The notes below the pieces were generated by a model, which saw only the letters and a program-made list of their open reading frames with translations, searched no databases and was not told where the DNA came from. Both the position numbers and the translations under genes were made by a program. This document shows, piece after piece, positions 9,029-17,795 of a stretch of 64,000 nucleotides of DNA; positions within the stretch are counted from its first letter, which is position 1; every line of letters begins with the position of its first letter. The DNA is from Leptolyngbya sp. NIES-2104 (GTDB lineage: Bacteria > Cyanobacteriota > Cyanobacteriia > Leptolyngbyales > Leptolyngbyaceae): contig NZ_BBWW01000001.1 in assembly GCF_001485215.1 (NCBI RefSeq), positions 3,968,001 through 4,032,000 on the forward strand. Direction: 5' to 3'.

Positions 9029-10011
9029 TAAATCTCAGCATTTCCAACCGAGGTCGATCGTGCTGTGAACCGAGACCACACAAACCTCACTCGCTTGATT
9101 TGATGCGTGACAAATCGAGCGATCGCTAATCTAATTCGACTCCAACGCCGCCAAATCTGATTAATCGACTCTGGATAGGATTGATTCTGGATCGCGATCG
9201 CTTTCATTCGAGCCGTGATCCAACCATTCGCATAAGCGGTTTTAACCGTGTCCTGCGAAAGTGCATTTTGGGCGATCGCTTCGAGAAAAAGGTCTTCCCA
9301 AAATTTCGCGATCGGGTGATGATGAAACCGCCAAGGTTGACTATCCAAATTCGTAAAGTGAACCAGCTTCGAGGTTTCATCCACATAGTCCAAATGATTC
9401 CATTCACTCGGCAACGTCTTCACTTCAATGTTTAGATACTGTCGAAACTTTTCGCCCAAATACATCAAATCCGACATCGAAAATACTTTGCGATCCATCT
9501 CATCGATCAGCGAAGACAAGCTAAATTTAGCGGCTTTCTCACAATCGATCAGCATCACACTCGCAAGATAGTAATCATCATTCACATTGAGATAAGTTTG
9601 CAAGTAAGAATCAATGTACGCACTCGCGCTTTTCGCTTGTTTGACGGGAACCGCAGCCAGCGCACAACCCGATAAATCAAAGTTCCAAAGTTCAGCTAAA
9701 TCAGCAAGTAACACCTGATCGGAATCACAATAGATCGCTTTGCCACGATAGCCACACCATTCAGGAATCGCCCAGCGCCCCAGCGAAAAAGCGGTCGCTC
9801 CTGGAATCCGATTGATCAGATTGAGCGGCAGCTTTTTGACTTCACCTGTGGTTAAATTCGTTGCCGTCCCAGCTTGACCATTGATCACATGAACTTCGAT
9901 CGCGCTTTTCGTATATTTTTGCAGCGTGTATCGAAAGACCGCTTCTTCGATCGTATTTTTAGGACTCGAACCGATGAAAATCCGAATCGGATCAGGGGTC
10001 GAATTCATCAT
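9028..10011 (-). CDS. GT8-like glycosyltransferase
   Basis: About 328 residues. The frame is open up to 10062, but that start would overlap kdsC. ATG at 10011 has GGAGAG six bases upstream and I prefer it; an adjacent ATG at 10008 is also possible. The protein begins with DPIRIFIGSSPKN and has GKAIYCDSDQVLLADLAELW with a DSD metal-binding motif at about 96-98, typical of GT8/lipopolysaccharide glucosyltransferase-like GT-A enzymes. LVHFTNLDSQPW near the C-terminal third is the usual second metal-ligand region. A shorter relative sits in the second operon at 28868-29656. The C-terminal 60 residues are rich in arginine and may be peripheral to the membrane. Confidence 0.85.
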   Translation of the reverse strand: MMNSTPDPIRIFIGSSPKNTIEEAVFRYTLQKYTKSAIEVHVINGQAGTATNLTTGEVKKLPLNLINRIPGATAFSLGRWAIPEWCGYRGKAIYCDSDQVLLADLAELWNFDLSGCALAAVPVKQAKSASAYIDSYLQTYLNVNDDYYLASVMLIDCEKAAKFSLSSLIDEMDRKVFSMSDLMYLGEKFRQYLNIEVKTLPSEWNHLDYVDETSKLVHFTNLDSQPWRFHHHPIAKFWEDLFLEAIAQNALSQDTVKTAYANGWITARMKAIAIQNQSYPESINQIWRRWSRIRLAIARFVTHQIKRVRFVWSRFTARSTSVGNAEI

Positions 10012-10028
10012 AAATCTCTCCGAACAAG

Positions 10029-10529
10029 TTAGGGCATCTGACTTTCTAGCAGCAGGTCGCAAATTTCTCTCACTGCGCCCTGTCCACCTGCTTTCTCAGT
10101 GATATAGATTGCAGCCTGTTTTGCGGCTTTGACCGCATCCGCGACTGTTAACGGACAGCCGACTGCTTCGAGAATCGGCAAATCATTCACATCATCTCCA
10201 ACATAGGCAACTTGAGAAAAATCAATTCCAAGCTGATCACAGAGCGATCGTAAAATCGTCAACTTATCTTCCACACCCACATACACATGCGAAATTCCGA
10301 GCTTTTTCGCTCGGTGAATCGTTGCGGTAGAAGAACTCGCCGACAGAATCGCAATCTGAATGCCTGCTTCCATCACAAGCTTCATGCCCTGCCCGTCTTT
10401 GACATTGAATTTCTTGAACTCATCGCCGCTATTGGTGAAGTAAAGTCCACCATCGGTTAACGTCCCATCGACATCGAGCGCAAGGAGTTTGATTTGAGCA
10501 AGGCGCGATCGCAATTCATCTATCTGCAT
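10029..10529 (-). CDS. kdsC: 3-deoxy-D-manno-octulosonate 8-phosphate phosphatase
   Basis: A 166-residue HAD phosphatase of the small, cap-less KdsC type, which acts as a tetramer and hydrolyses KDO-8-phosphate to KDO and phosphate. Motif I is LLALDVDGTLTDG (nucleophile and acid/base aspartates). The region around ILSASSS is motif II. The conserved lysine of motif III lies near VGVEDKLT. Motif IV is VAYVGDDVNDLPIL. The family also includes similar phosphatases for other nonulosonic acids, but the neighbouring kdsA, kdsB and kdsD decide the assignment. It lies 3 bases after kdsA. Confidence 0.93.
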   Translation of the reverse strand: MQIDELRSRLAQIKLLALDVDGTLTDGGLYFTNSGDEFKKFNVKDGQGMKLVMEAGIQIAILSASSSTATIHRAKKLGISHVYVGVEDKLTILRSLCDQLGIDFSQVAYVGDDVNDLPILEAVGCPLTVADAVKAAKQAAIYITEKAGGQGAVREICDLLLESQMP

Positions 10530-10532
10530 ACA

Positions 10533-11363
10533 CTAAGACCGAAAGACTTCTAAACTTTGACGCACTGCGAGAATCTGTTTCAGGACAGTTTCAAGCTGCG
10601 CTAACGGAATCATATTCGGTCCGTCGCTCAGGGCTTCATCTGGATTCTCATGCACTTCCATAAACAGCGCATCGATGCCAATGGCTGCGGCGGCTTTAGC
10701 AAGATATGGCACAAATTCACGCTGTCCTCCTGATTTTTCTCCCTGTCCTCCCGGCATTTGGACGCTGTGTGTGGCATCAAAAACGACCGGATAGCCCAAT
10801 GCTCTCATCTGAGGTAATCCCCGAAAATCCACAACTAAAGTGTTGTATCCGAAGCTTGTTCCGCGTTCTGTGAGCAAAATGCGATTGGTTCCAGAAGCTT
10901 CCAATTTCCGCACCACCTGTTTCATGTCCCACGGCGCGAGAAATTGTCCTTTCTTGACATTCACCGTTCGACCCGTTGCCGCTGCTGCGACCAGTAAATC
11001 AGTTTGACGACAGAGAAACGCCGGAATTTGTAGCACATCAGCGACTTCTGCCACGATCGCGGCTTGATAGCTTTCGTGAATATCGGTCACAACCGGGACA
11101 CCGACTTTATCCTTGACCTTCTGCAAAATCTCTAAGCCAGTGTCGATCGATTGTCCCCGAAACGAACTCACCGAAGTCCGATTCGCTTTATCAAACGAAG
11201 ATTTGAAAATTAACGGAATACCGAGGCGATCGCAAACTTGCCGAATCTCATCCGCCATTTTCAGCGTAAAGTCCTCCGATTCGATCACACAAGGTCCAGC
11301 AATCAGCGTCAGCGGTGAACTGTCTCCGATCGTATGTGTTTCTGTAACTTGAGTTTGAATCAT
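10533..11363 (-). CDS. kdsA: 3-deoxy-8-phosphooctulonate synthase (KDO-8-P synthase)
   Basis: A 276-residue TIM-barrel enzyme that condenses phosphoenolpyruvate with arabinose 5-phosphate. The sequence shows [35 protein letters not shown] and [12 protein letters not shown], all standard KdsA blocks. The N-terminal [10 protein letters not shown] carries a cysteine where the Escherichia coli enzyme has asparagine. With the histidine of ATHSVQ and the glutamate of FMEVHE, this matches the metal-dependent class known from Aquifex. The start overlaps kdsB by four bases. Confidence 0.96.
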   Translation of the reverse strand: MIQTQVTETHTIGDSSPLTLIAGPCVIESEDFTLKMADEIRQVCDRLGIPLIFKSSFDKANRTSVSSFRGQSIDTGLEILQKVKDKVGVPVVTDIHESYQAAIVAEVADVLQIPAFLCRQTDLLVAAAATGRTVNVKKGQFLAPWDMKQVVRKLEASGTNRILLTERGTSFGYNTLVVDFRGLPQMRALGYPVVFDATHSVQMPGGQGEKSGGQREFVPYLAKAAAAIGIDALFMEVHENPDEALSDGPNMIPLAQLETVLKQILAVRQSLEVFRS

Positions 11364-12100
11364 ATAGCAGGACTCGCAGCAAGAAAGGACTGAGCAAGCA
11401 GAAGATCTTCAGGGGTATTAATTTCGGGGACTGCGATCGCGGTCTGACAAACCGTGATGCGATAGCCGTGTTCTAAAACTCGAAGCTGCTCTAACCCCTC
11501 ACATTGTTCGAGCGGCGTTGGAGTCAGCTTCGCATAATGCGCGAGAAAATCTCGGCTAAATGCATACAATCCCAAATGATGATAAACCGGAACGGCTCCC
11601 GGATTGCGAAGATACGGAATCGCAGCGCGAGAAAAGTACAGTGCTTGATCGTGGCGATCGCAAATCACTTTCACCACGTTTGGATCAGCGTAGCCCGTCT
11701 CCGAATTCAACGGACAAGCCAACGTCGTCATTTCCGGCAATTCTCCGCGCAGATACGGACTGACAAGCTGAGTTAGCATCTCTGGAGTCGCGAACGGTTG
11801 ATCTCCCTGAACATTCGCGATCGCGATCATTTCGGGATAGCGTTCGGCAACTTCTGCGACGCGATCGGTTCCGGTAGCGTGGTCGCTGCGGGTCATTTCG
11901 ACTACACCACCAAATGATCGCACACAGTCTGCAATCTTTTCGCTGTCAGTCGCGACCACCACTTTTGTAAAAGCGGAACAGCGTTGTGCTGCTTCATACA
12001 CGCATTGCACCATCGGTCGATCGCCAATTTTCACCAGCGGTTTACCGGGAAATCGCACCGAATCGTACCGCGCTGGAATTACTGCCAAAATTTGCATCAA
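11360..12100 (-). CDS. kdsB: 3-deoxy-manno-octulosonate cytidylyltransferase (CMP-KDO synthetase)
   Basis: A 246-residue nucleotidyltransferase that activates KDO with CTP to CMP-KDO, the donor for KDO transferases. It has [19 protein letters not shown] at the N-terminus (CTP-binding loop), [26 protein letters not shown] and IANVQGDQP, the diagnostic KdsB blocks. Length is the family norm. It overlaps kdsA at the 3' end and kdsD at the 5' end, each by four bases, so the three are made as one coupled unit. Confidence 0.96.
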   Translation of the reverse strand: MMQILAVIPARYDSVRFPGKPLVKIGDRPMVQCVYEAAQRCSAFTKVVVATDSEKIADCVRSFGGVVEMTRSDHATGTDRVAEVAERYPEMIAIANVQGDQPFATPEMLTQLVSPYLRGELPEMTTLACPLNSETGYADPNVVKVICDRHDQALYFSRAAIPYLRNPGAVPVYHHLGLYAFSRDFLAHYAKLTPTPLEQCEGLEQLRVLEHGYRITVCQTAIAVPEINTPEDLLLAQSFLAASPAI

Positions 12101-13089
12101 AGTCCACTCCGAATAATGTCATGCAAGCGAATCAGTCCGAGATACTGCTGGTCTTGATCCACGATCGGTAACACTGAAATCTGTGACGGGCGATTTTCCA
12201 TCAGTTGCAGCGCATCATACGCAAGCAGATCTGGCGAAACAACGGTCGGATTTTTTGTCATCATGATCCCAGCGTTCAGCGTGTGTAGCTGACGCGGATC
12301 AATCTTTTGAATCCAGCGGCGTAAATCCCCATCGGTAATGATGCCGATCAATCGATCGGCTTCGTCTACCACACTTAACGCGCCAGCACCCCCGATCGTG
12401 ATTTGCTGTAGCACCTCTAACCAAGTCGCTGTCGGTCGCACTGTGGTGGTTTTAGGTTCGTTGAGCATTAGATCTTGAACCCGCAGCGTGAGCCGTTTTC
12501 CAAGCCGTCCCGCTGGATGATTGATGGCAAAATCTTCAGGGGTTAAAGCTTTCACCTGCATCAAGGTCATCGCGATCGCATCTCCGATCGCCAGCGCCAC
12601 CGTGGTGCTCGTCGTGGGAGCGAGGTTAAACGGACAGGCTTCTTGATCCACCGAAGCATCTAAGGTTGCATCTGCCGCCCGTGATAGTGTCGAATGCGGA
12701 TTACCCACGATCGCGATAATCGGAACTCGACGCTGTTTCAGGTACGGAAGAATCGCTAGCAGTTCATCGGTTTCGCCACTGTTGCTCAGCGCGATCGCGA
12801 CATCCTGACTTGTGACAATTCCCAGATCACCGTGGAGCGCATCGGCTGGGTGTAGATAAATCGCGTGGGTACCAGTACTCGTCAACGTTGCCGCAATTTT
12901 ACGACCGACGATTCCCGACTTGCCAACCCCGATGAGAATGACCTTACCAGAACAGACTGTCAGCGCGTCGATCGCTCGTTGCACTTGATCGGGTCGGAGT
13001 CGATCAGCCGTTTGCAAAATGGCGTTCGCCTCCAGTTTCAGCAGATCTAGCACCTGGGAAACACAAGCGGGTTGAAGTTGTTGCTGCAT
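12097..13089 (-). CDS. kdsD: arabinose-5-phosphate isomerase
   Basis: A 330-residue protein with an N-terminal SIS sugar isomerase domain (about 35-190) and two C-terminal CBS domains (about 205-265 and 270-330), the full KdsD/KpsF layout. It converts ribulose 5-phosphate to arabinose 5-phosphate, the KDO precursor. GVGKSGIVGRKIAATLTSTGT and YLHPADALHGDLG hold the active-site region. It heads the four-gene kds block. A 44-base gap separates it from the oxygenase gene upstream. The same fold includes KpsF and GutQ, which have the same activity, so the gene symbol is by context. Confidence 0.93.
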   Translation of the reverse strand: MQQQLQPACVSQVLDLLKLEANAILQTADRLRPDQVQRAIDALTVCSGKVILIGVGKSGIVGRKIAATLTSTGTHAIYLHPADALHGDLGIVTSQDVAIALSNSGETDELLAILPYLKQRRVPIIAIVGNPHSTLSRAADATLDASVDQEACPFNLAPTTSTTVALAIGDAIAMTLMQVKALTPEDFAINHPAGRLGKRLTLRVQDLMLNEPKTTTVRPTATWLEVLQQITIGGAGALSVVDEADRLIGIITDGDLRRWIQKIDPRQLHTLNAGIMMTKNPTVVSPDLLAYDALQLMENRPSQISVLPIVDQDQQYLGLIRLHDIIRSGL

Positions 13090-13133
13090 AGAGTTAGAGC
13101 AAATAAAGGACAGCGCAACCGTCGATCGTTATT

Positions 13134-13958
13134 TCACCGCAATACCCATTCTCTTGCAAGCGATCGGATCGATTGAAACGGAACAAGTTTACGCGCCAGC
13201 TTACCGACTGAAGAATTCAAAATCGTTCTAGCTTGGGGATACTCGAAGATGATATTAAACAAGCGTCGATAGCTACCCTCTGGACAACTCAGCGGCTGAA
13301 CTCCATGCCACGCATGAGGTTTATTTCTGAAAAAGAAGCTGCTATTGCCTGTAATTTTCACGGGAGTGATTGAGCCAAAATCGCTGTACTCCGGATTGAT
13401 CACTTCAGTTTGTCGATCGCCTAACACCAAAATCTCACCGCCCCAGGACTGATTCCAATCTTGTTCGGTGTTGAAGTACAGAATATGGGTTCCTACTTTG
13501 TCGGATGAATCGACGTGCGGGGACACCTCGCACCCAGAAAAGCCAACATGCCAAGCATATCGAATCTTAAACTGGGACACACCGAGCGCAGAGCGAACGA
13601 ACGCATGATAATCCGAATTGGTTTGTAACTCCTCGATAAATGCCTGCCAAATCGGAGGTAACTCGGCATGAGTAATGATGCCTTGCCCTTTCTGTCCGCT
13701 GCGGTAGATTGATTCCCCATACGCGAGATAGTACCGATTATGCGGACGCTGACCGTTGCCGCGATCGATGCCTGAATGCTGCTCAAATAGCTCAAGACTT
13801 GGAAAATCCTGATAAAGCTGCTCAAAGGCTTCGGGTCGCAGAAACTGATGAAAGTGATGCCAAGGAAACGGAGTGGTGGATAAGAACGTATCCGGTGAGA
13901 ATGCAGACAGGAGGTCAGAATTGATGAACTGACGCGCTACAAGTGAATGAGCCTTCAT
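13134..13958 (-). CDS. 2-oxoglutarate/Fe(II)-dependent oxygenase
   Basis: A 274-residue soluble protein of the prolyl 4-hydroxylase-like superfamily. The iron ligands are visible as HVD in CEVSPHVDSSDKVGTHILYF and the distal H in NKPHAWHGVQPL. An arginine in SYRRLFNIIFEYP is suited to bind the 2-oxoglutarate carboxylate. WGGEILVL is typical of this fold. Lodged between the kds genes and a GT4 enzyme, it may hydroxylate a sugar or a lipid carrier. The substrate is not known and a protein substrate is not excluded. Confidence 0.82.
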   Translation of the reverse strand: MKAHSLVARQFINSDLLSAFSPDTFLSTTPFPWHHFHQFLRPEAFEQLYQDFPSLELFEQHSGIDRGNGQRPHNRYYLAYGESIYRSGQKGQGIITHAELPPIWQAFIEELQTNSDYHAFVRSALGVSQFKIRYAWHVGFSGCEVSPHVDSSDKVGTHILYFNTEQDWNQSWGGEILVLGDRQTEVINPEYSDFGSITPVKITGNSSFFFRNKPHAWHGVQPLSCPEGSYRRLFNIIFEYPQARTILNSSVGKLARKLVPFQSIRSLAREWVLR

Positions 13959-14034
13959 AGACTGATTAAATGATATGAATTGAGTAACTAAAATCAGTCA
14001 ACTGAGTATCGGATAATCAGAACAAGTCAACCTA

Positions 14035-14075
14035 ATACCAAATTGATCTGTAGCATTAACAGATCAATTCGGTAT
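14035..14075. repeat. TACC-ended palindrome, MITE-like remnant
   Basis: Arms of 17 bases (ATACCAAATTGATCTGT at 14035-14051 and its inverted copy with one mismatch at 14059-14075) surround a 7-base loop. The core from TACC to GGTA is flanked by TAA on both sides, a possible 3-base target duplication. It shares its ends with the element inside higB at 52123-52259. Confidence 0.8.
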
Positions 14076-14092
14076 AAGAAAAAGAGCGATCG

Positions 14093-15100
14093 CTAAATCA
14101 AGCCTGCATAGTCCTGGATGGCTAGGGAAAAGTTTTCCCAGGTAAACGGTTGAGCTGTTGCCCGAATATTCGTCTCAAGCTGATAGGCTTGCTCGATCAA
14201 ATCACAGATCACATCGATTGAACTATCGACATCAAACAAAAAACCATTCTCACCATGCCGAATCACATCCGGCGCAAACCCGGTTCGACTGGCGACTGGA
14301 ACAATATTACACATCATCGTTTCCAGTAAAGGAATGGGACCACCCTCTAGCTTTGCAGGCGACACAAAGACATCCATCTGAGCATAGTAGCTAGGATACT
14401 CTGCATAAGAAGCTTGAACATAAGAGAAGTGCTCCATCGCCATCATCTCCGGGAACTTCTCGTACTTCTCCCAGTACCGCCCAATCAAGATAAATCGACG
14501 ATGCGGCATCGATTTGATCAAGTCGTACACCCGGTCTGGGTCTTTTCGAGGTTGATAAGCACTTGATAAACCGATCGCACCCGCACCTCGATCATGAGGT
14601 TGAAAAATTTGCGGATCTGCACCGCCGACCACGTAGGTAACTTTATCTGGATTCACTCCTTCTGCAATCAACAGATTGGCAAACTCTGAACACATGCAAA
14701 CCACTTGAGTTGAAGCATTGAGCGCCTCGTAAAGTTCTCGATCGCTCACGCCCATTTCAGCCGGATTTTTCGGATGAGTGTGAAAGACAATCAGTTTACG
14801 ATCGCGAATTTCTGGATTTGCTCTCAAACTCAGCGGCAACAAACAATAGTGTGAAAAGAAATAAGCTTTTGCAGACGGAAGATTCTCAGTCGCATAGTGA
14901 AAACAAAAGCGTCCCGAACTATACGCTGCAATCTCTTTGCAAATTGCTTCCAGAATCCAGCCTCGATTGCCTGGATGAATTACAAAGACTAAATCATATT
15001 CACCAAGTAATCCAGTGCTTCTGACTTTTTCGACTGTTCGCTGCTTTTTCCACCACAGCTTTTGTAGCGTCTGATTCCCGAAGGGTAAAGTGACAAACAT
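14093..15100 (-). CDS. GT4-like glycosyltransferase
   Basis: A 335-residue GT-B enzyme. The C-terminal half contains IGLSSAYQPRKDPDRVYDLI, RRFILIGRYWEKY and VSPAKLEGGPIPLLETMMCNIVPVASRTGFAPDVIRHGENGFLFD, the full donor-binding motif with E-G-G-P-x-P-L-L-E. The N-terminus LVFVIHPGNRGWILEAIC is less standard and may bind an unusual acceptor. It follows the Wzm/Wzt exporter genes with a 56-base gap. Start at 15100 is the only ATG near the beginning of the conserved region. Confidence 0.88.
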   Translation of the reverse strand: MFVTLPFGNQTLQKLWWKKQRTVEKVRSTGLLGEYDLVFVIHPGNRGWILEAICKEIAAYSSGRFCFHYATENLPSAKAYFFSHYCLLPLSLRANPEIRDRKLIVFHTHPKNPAEMGVSDRELYEALNASTQVVCMCSEFANLLIAEGVNPDKVTYVVGGADPQIFQPHDRGAGAIGLSSAYQPRKDPDRVYDLIKSMPHRRFILIGRYWEKYEKFPEMMAMEHFSYVQASYAEYPSYYAQMDVFVSPAKLEGGPIPLLETMMCNIVPVASRTGFAPDVIRHGENGFLFDVDSSIDVICDLIEQAYQLETNIRATAQPFTWENFSLAIQDYAGLI

Positions 15101-15156
15101 ACACCTCTCACATACACGGCTTCTTTGCTTCTTTGTTGAGCGATTGCCCTACTGAA

Positions 15157-16431
15157 CTAAAAGACATGCCATTCTCGCGGTTGGTAAAACATACAGCTTG
15201 TCATGTTTTCCGATCCCGCCACTGCAAACCTGAACGATTCAACCCCATCTAGACAGTGCAGTCGGTCTTGACGAATGATAACCTTCATCAAATAAACTCC
15301 TGGCTTCAAACCGCAGTACGGCAATCGCACTCGAACTTCGTGATCTCCTGGCGGTAATGTGAGATTCGGTTGGTCCTTCTCACTCGTCAACCGCAGCATC
15401 CATTCGCCTTCTCCGATCTGATCTTTAATCATCAAATCTATGCTGGCATCTTGAAGTGGCTCCTCGGCTCGATAAGCGATACAAAAATCAGTCGGCTTGC
15501 CGCTAATCGGAGCATCGGTCATTTCGCCAGATTCATCTTTAAAGCAGAGTGAGAGAATATCTAATCCGGTACTCTCTCCCGGTTTTTTCGACGACAAGAA
15601 CAGCCGTCCTGCACTTTCCTGAACTTCGATCGAGAACAAATCTCGCTCATATCGAGTGACCACATCATCAGCTCTGCCAGTCGTGACGACCTGTCCTTGT
15701 TTAAGATAAACGGCAGTATCACAAACAGAGAGAATCGCATTCGAGTTATGAGCGACTAAAACAAACGCAGTTCCGTCTTGGCGAAGCTGATTCAGCATTC
15801 GATAGCATTTTTGGCGAAACTTCAAATCGCCCACAGCTAACACTTCATCGAGCAGCAAAATGTCTGGCTTTGTATGAATCGCGCAAGCAAATCCTAATCG
15901 GGCTGCCATTCCAGAACTATACGTTTGCACAGGTGCATCGATCGCGTTTCCAATCTCAGCAAAATCAATCACTTCATCGATCAGATTGCGAATCTCCCGC
16001 TTCGATACGCCCAGAATCGACATATTCGCATAAATGTTTTCCCGTCCTGACAGAATCGGACTAAATCCGGCTCCGAGGGCAATCAACGGCGCGACTCGTC
16101 CAACGACTTCGATTGATCCGGCATCGGGCTTGATCAAACCGGAAATGATTCGCAGCAGGGTCGATTTACCGCTGCCATTTTTACCGATCAATCCAACCGC
16201 TTCGCCGCGCTTGAGTTGAAAGCTGACCTTGTTCAGTGCCCAGAATTCCTTGTGTCGGAGTGTATCAGTTCCCTGACGGGTTCCACTGAGTTCAGAGACA
16301 ATATCCTTAACACCATAAATCAGCGATCGCTTGAGATCCCGACAAAATTTCTTCGAGACATCATCAACTGACAGAATCACCTCAGACTCTGAGAGCGGAG
16401 CTTGTGCGGTTTTCGGTTCTAATGTTCTCAT
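15157..16431 (-). CDS. polysaccharide ABC exporter, ATP-binding subunit (Wzt type)
   Basis: A 424-residue protein. The N-terminal ABC domain has Walker A GKNGSGKST at 83-91, signature YSSGMAARLGFACAI and Walker B ILLLDEVLAVGD. The YSSGM form is typical of O-antigen and teichoic acid exporters. After about residue 270 comes a C-terminal domain of about 150 residues resembling the Wzt carbohydrate-binding domain, which in known systems recognises the modified non-reducing end of the finished glycan. It pairs with the permease gene 8 bases upstream (16440-17321). Confidence 0.94.
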   Translation of the reverse strand: MRTLEPKTAQAPLSESEVILSVDDVSKKFCRDLKRSLIYGVKDIVSELSGTRQGTDTLRHKEFWALNKVSFQLKRGEAVGLIGKNGSGKSTLLRIISGLIKPDAGSIEVVGRVAPLIALGAGFSPILSGRENIYANMSILGVSKREIRNLIDEVIDFAEIGNAIDAPVQTYSSGMAARLGFACAIHTKPDILLLDEVLAVGDLKFRQKCYRMLNQLRQDGTAFVLVAHNSNAILSVCDTAVYLKQGQVVTTGRADDVVTRYERDLFSIEVQESAGRLFLSSKKPGESTGLDILSLCFKDESGEMTDAPISGKPTDFCIAYRAEEPLQDASIDLMIKDQIGEGEWMLRLTSEKDQPNLTLPPGDHEVRVRLPYCGLKPGVYLMKVIIRQDRLHCLDGVESFRFAVAGSENMTSCMFYQPREWHVF

Positions 16432-16439
16432 GCGCTCAA

Positions 16440-17321
16440 TTAGGAACTAATTTTTTCAACAACGAAAGGCATTGCTAACCGATAGCTAATCCAGGCAAGC
16501 AACAATCCCACAGCACCAATCAGACTAGCAATCCAAAAGCTCGTCGGGTCTGAAATCACTCCCGTGGTCGCTAACTCACGAATCGCCACCAGCAACGGAG
16601 TCACCGGATTGAGTTTAACGATCGTGCCAAACAGTCCTTGAGTCGGCACAGGATACACAACTGGCGTGATAAACAACCAAAGACTCGTTGCTAGCGTCAA
16701 TCCCATTGTGAAATCCTGATACAGCATTCCAGCGGGAGCCAGTAAAACCCCAAAGAATGTTCCAAGCAAGACCAGATGAATCAGCGCAACTGGAGCTAGA
16801 ATCACGCTTGCTGTTACCGGAATTTTGAACCAGAGGAACAATCCGATGATCAATATCAGCTTGATGCCAAAGTTAAAGAATACTTCACCCAATTTCGCCA
16901 GCACCAATGCTTCTCTGGGAAAATTCACCCGTGCCAGCATCACCTTAGCAGAAGTGACCGCCTGCACCGGACCATTGAGTGCTTCTACAAAGGTCTGCCA
17001 GAGCGTCATGCTGAACATGACATAAGCGGGGTAAGGAATGCTCGTCTTGCCGATGTTCACGACTCCAGCACTCTGAGCTAAGGTAAATCCGGTTGCCATG
17101 ACGATCGCGGGTAAGAATGCCCAGAAAAACCCCAGAATCGACTGGCGATACTTAGTATTGATGTCCCTGACCATGAGTTGCCAAGCGAGTTCTCGTGATG
17201 CTAGAAGATCAAGCCACATCATCTGAAAAAGCCGCAGAGGATGACGCATTAAGCTCTCAGGACGATGGACGACACGCTGTGTACTTCGTTGAGAGGATTG
17301 TAAAGACGATTTTCGGATCAT
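16440..17321 (-). CDS. polysaccharide ABC exporter, permease subunit (Wzm type)
   Basis: A 293-residue membrane protein of the ABC-2 type. The cytoplasmic N-terminus has LLASRELAWQLMVRDINTKYRQSILGFFWAFLPAIV, the hallmark amphipathic region and first membrane segment of Wzm/TagG proteins. About six hydrophobic segments follow. With the Wzt subunit it should flip a lipid-linked glycan across the inner membrane. A second Wzm/Wzt pair at 30409-32502 implies a different cargo. Confidence 0.94.
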   Translation of the reverse strand: MIRKSSLQSSQRSTQRVVHRPESLMRHPLRLFQMMWLDLLASRELAWQLMVRDINTKYRQSILGFFWAFLPAIVMATGFTLAQSAGVVNIGKTSIPYPAYVMFSMTLWQTFVEALNGPVQAVTSAKVMLARVNFPREALVLAKLGEVFFNFGIKLILIIGLFLWFKIPVTASVILAPVALIHLVLLGTFFGVLLAPAGMLYQDFTMGLTLATSLWLFITPVVYPVPTQGLFGTIVKLNPVTPLLVAIRELATTGVISDPTSFWIASLIGAVGLLLAWISYRLAMPFVVEKISS

Positions 17322-17351
17322 GCAGATTCACTCACTAAACACCAAAATCGA

Positions 17352-17795
17352 TTAGGGTTGCTCTAAACGATACACGATCGATTCACGTCGGGGATCTTGA
17401 CCCGCAACGCGACGCAGTTTGCCTGATTTCTCCGCCTGTAAAAGACGCTGATAGATTTCCGCTCGATCCATGCCTGATTCATTGATCAATCGACCCACTG
17501 CAAGGGCTTGAATTTGACGATCGCGAATCGAGTTCAACCACGCAGACACAGACTGATTCCGCTGAAACGGAATGTGCACCCCTTGACGATCAAAGTTCTT
17601 TCCATAAAAAAGATATGTTTCGTGACTCGATAGATAGCCAATTGTTTCCCCCGGCTTTGTTGCGGTGTCAATATAAGAAATCGCATCACTATACAATCGA
17701 GTCCGGGCAATTGCCCGCTGTTGTCTTGCCCAAAATAGCCCGCCTGCAAAGATGCTACTGACAGCTAGGGTAAGTCCGATCGCTTTCTTGTTCAT
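17352..17795 (-). CDS. small membrane-anchored protein coupled to a GT-C enzyme
   Basis: A 147-residue protein with one N-terminal membrane segment (about residues 5-23) and a non-cytoplasmic domain. GETIGYLSSHETYLFYGKNFDRQGVHIPF resembles the soluble C-terminal tails of GT-C glycosyltransferases, in which a sequence about loss of secrecy of dwellings of residues and coordinates (GYLSSHETYLFYG) is common. Its ATG overlaps the stop of the GT-C gene at 17792 by four bases (ATGA). It may be the detached C-terminal part of that enzyme, split either naturally or by a single frameshift. I do not recognise it as an independent family. Confidence 0.6.
   Translation of the reverse strand: MNKKAIGLTLAVSSIFAGGLFWARQQRAIARTRLYSDAISYIDTATKPGETIGYLSSHETYLFYGKNFDRQGVHIPFQRNQSVSAWLNSIRDRQIQALAVGRLINESGMDRAEIYQRLLQAEKSGKLRRVAGQDPRRESIVYRLEQP

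Noticed and set aside
10012-10062. Upstream extension of the GT8-like protein to 10062
   Set aside because: It would overlap the end of kdsC and lacks family similarity; a good ribosome-binding site precedes 10011.
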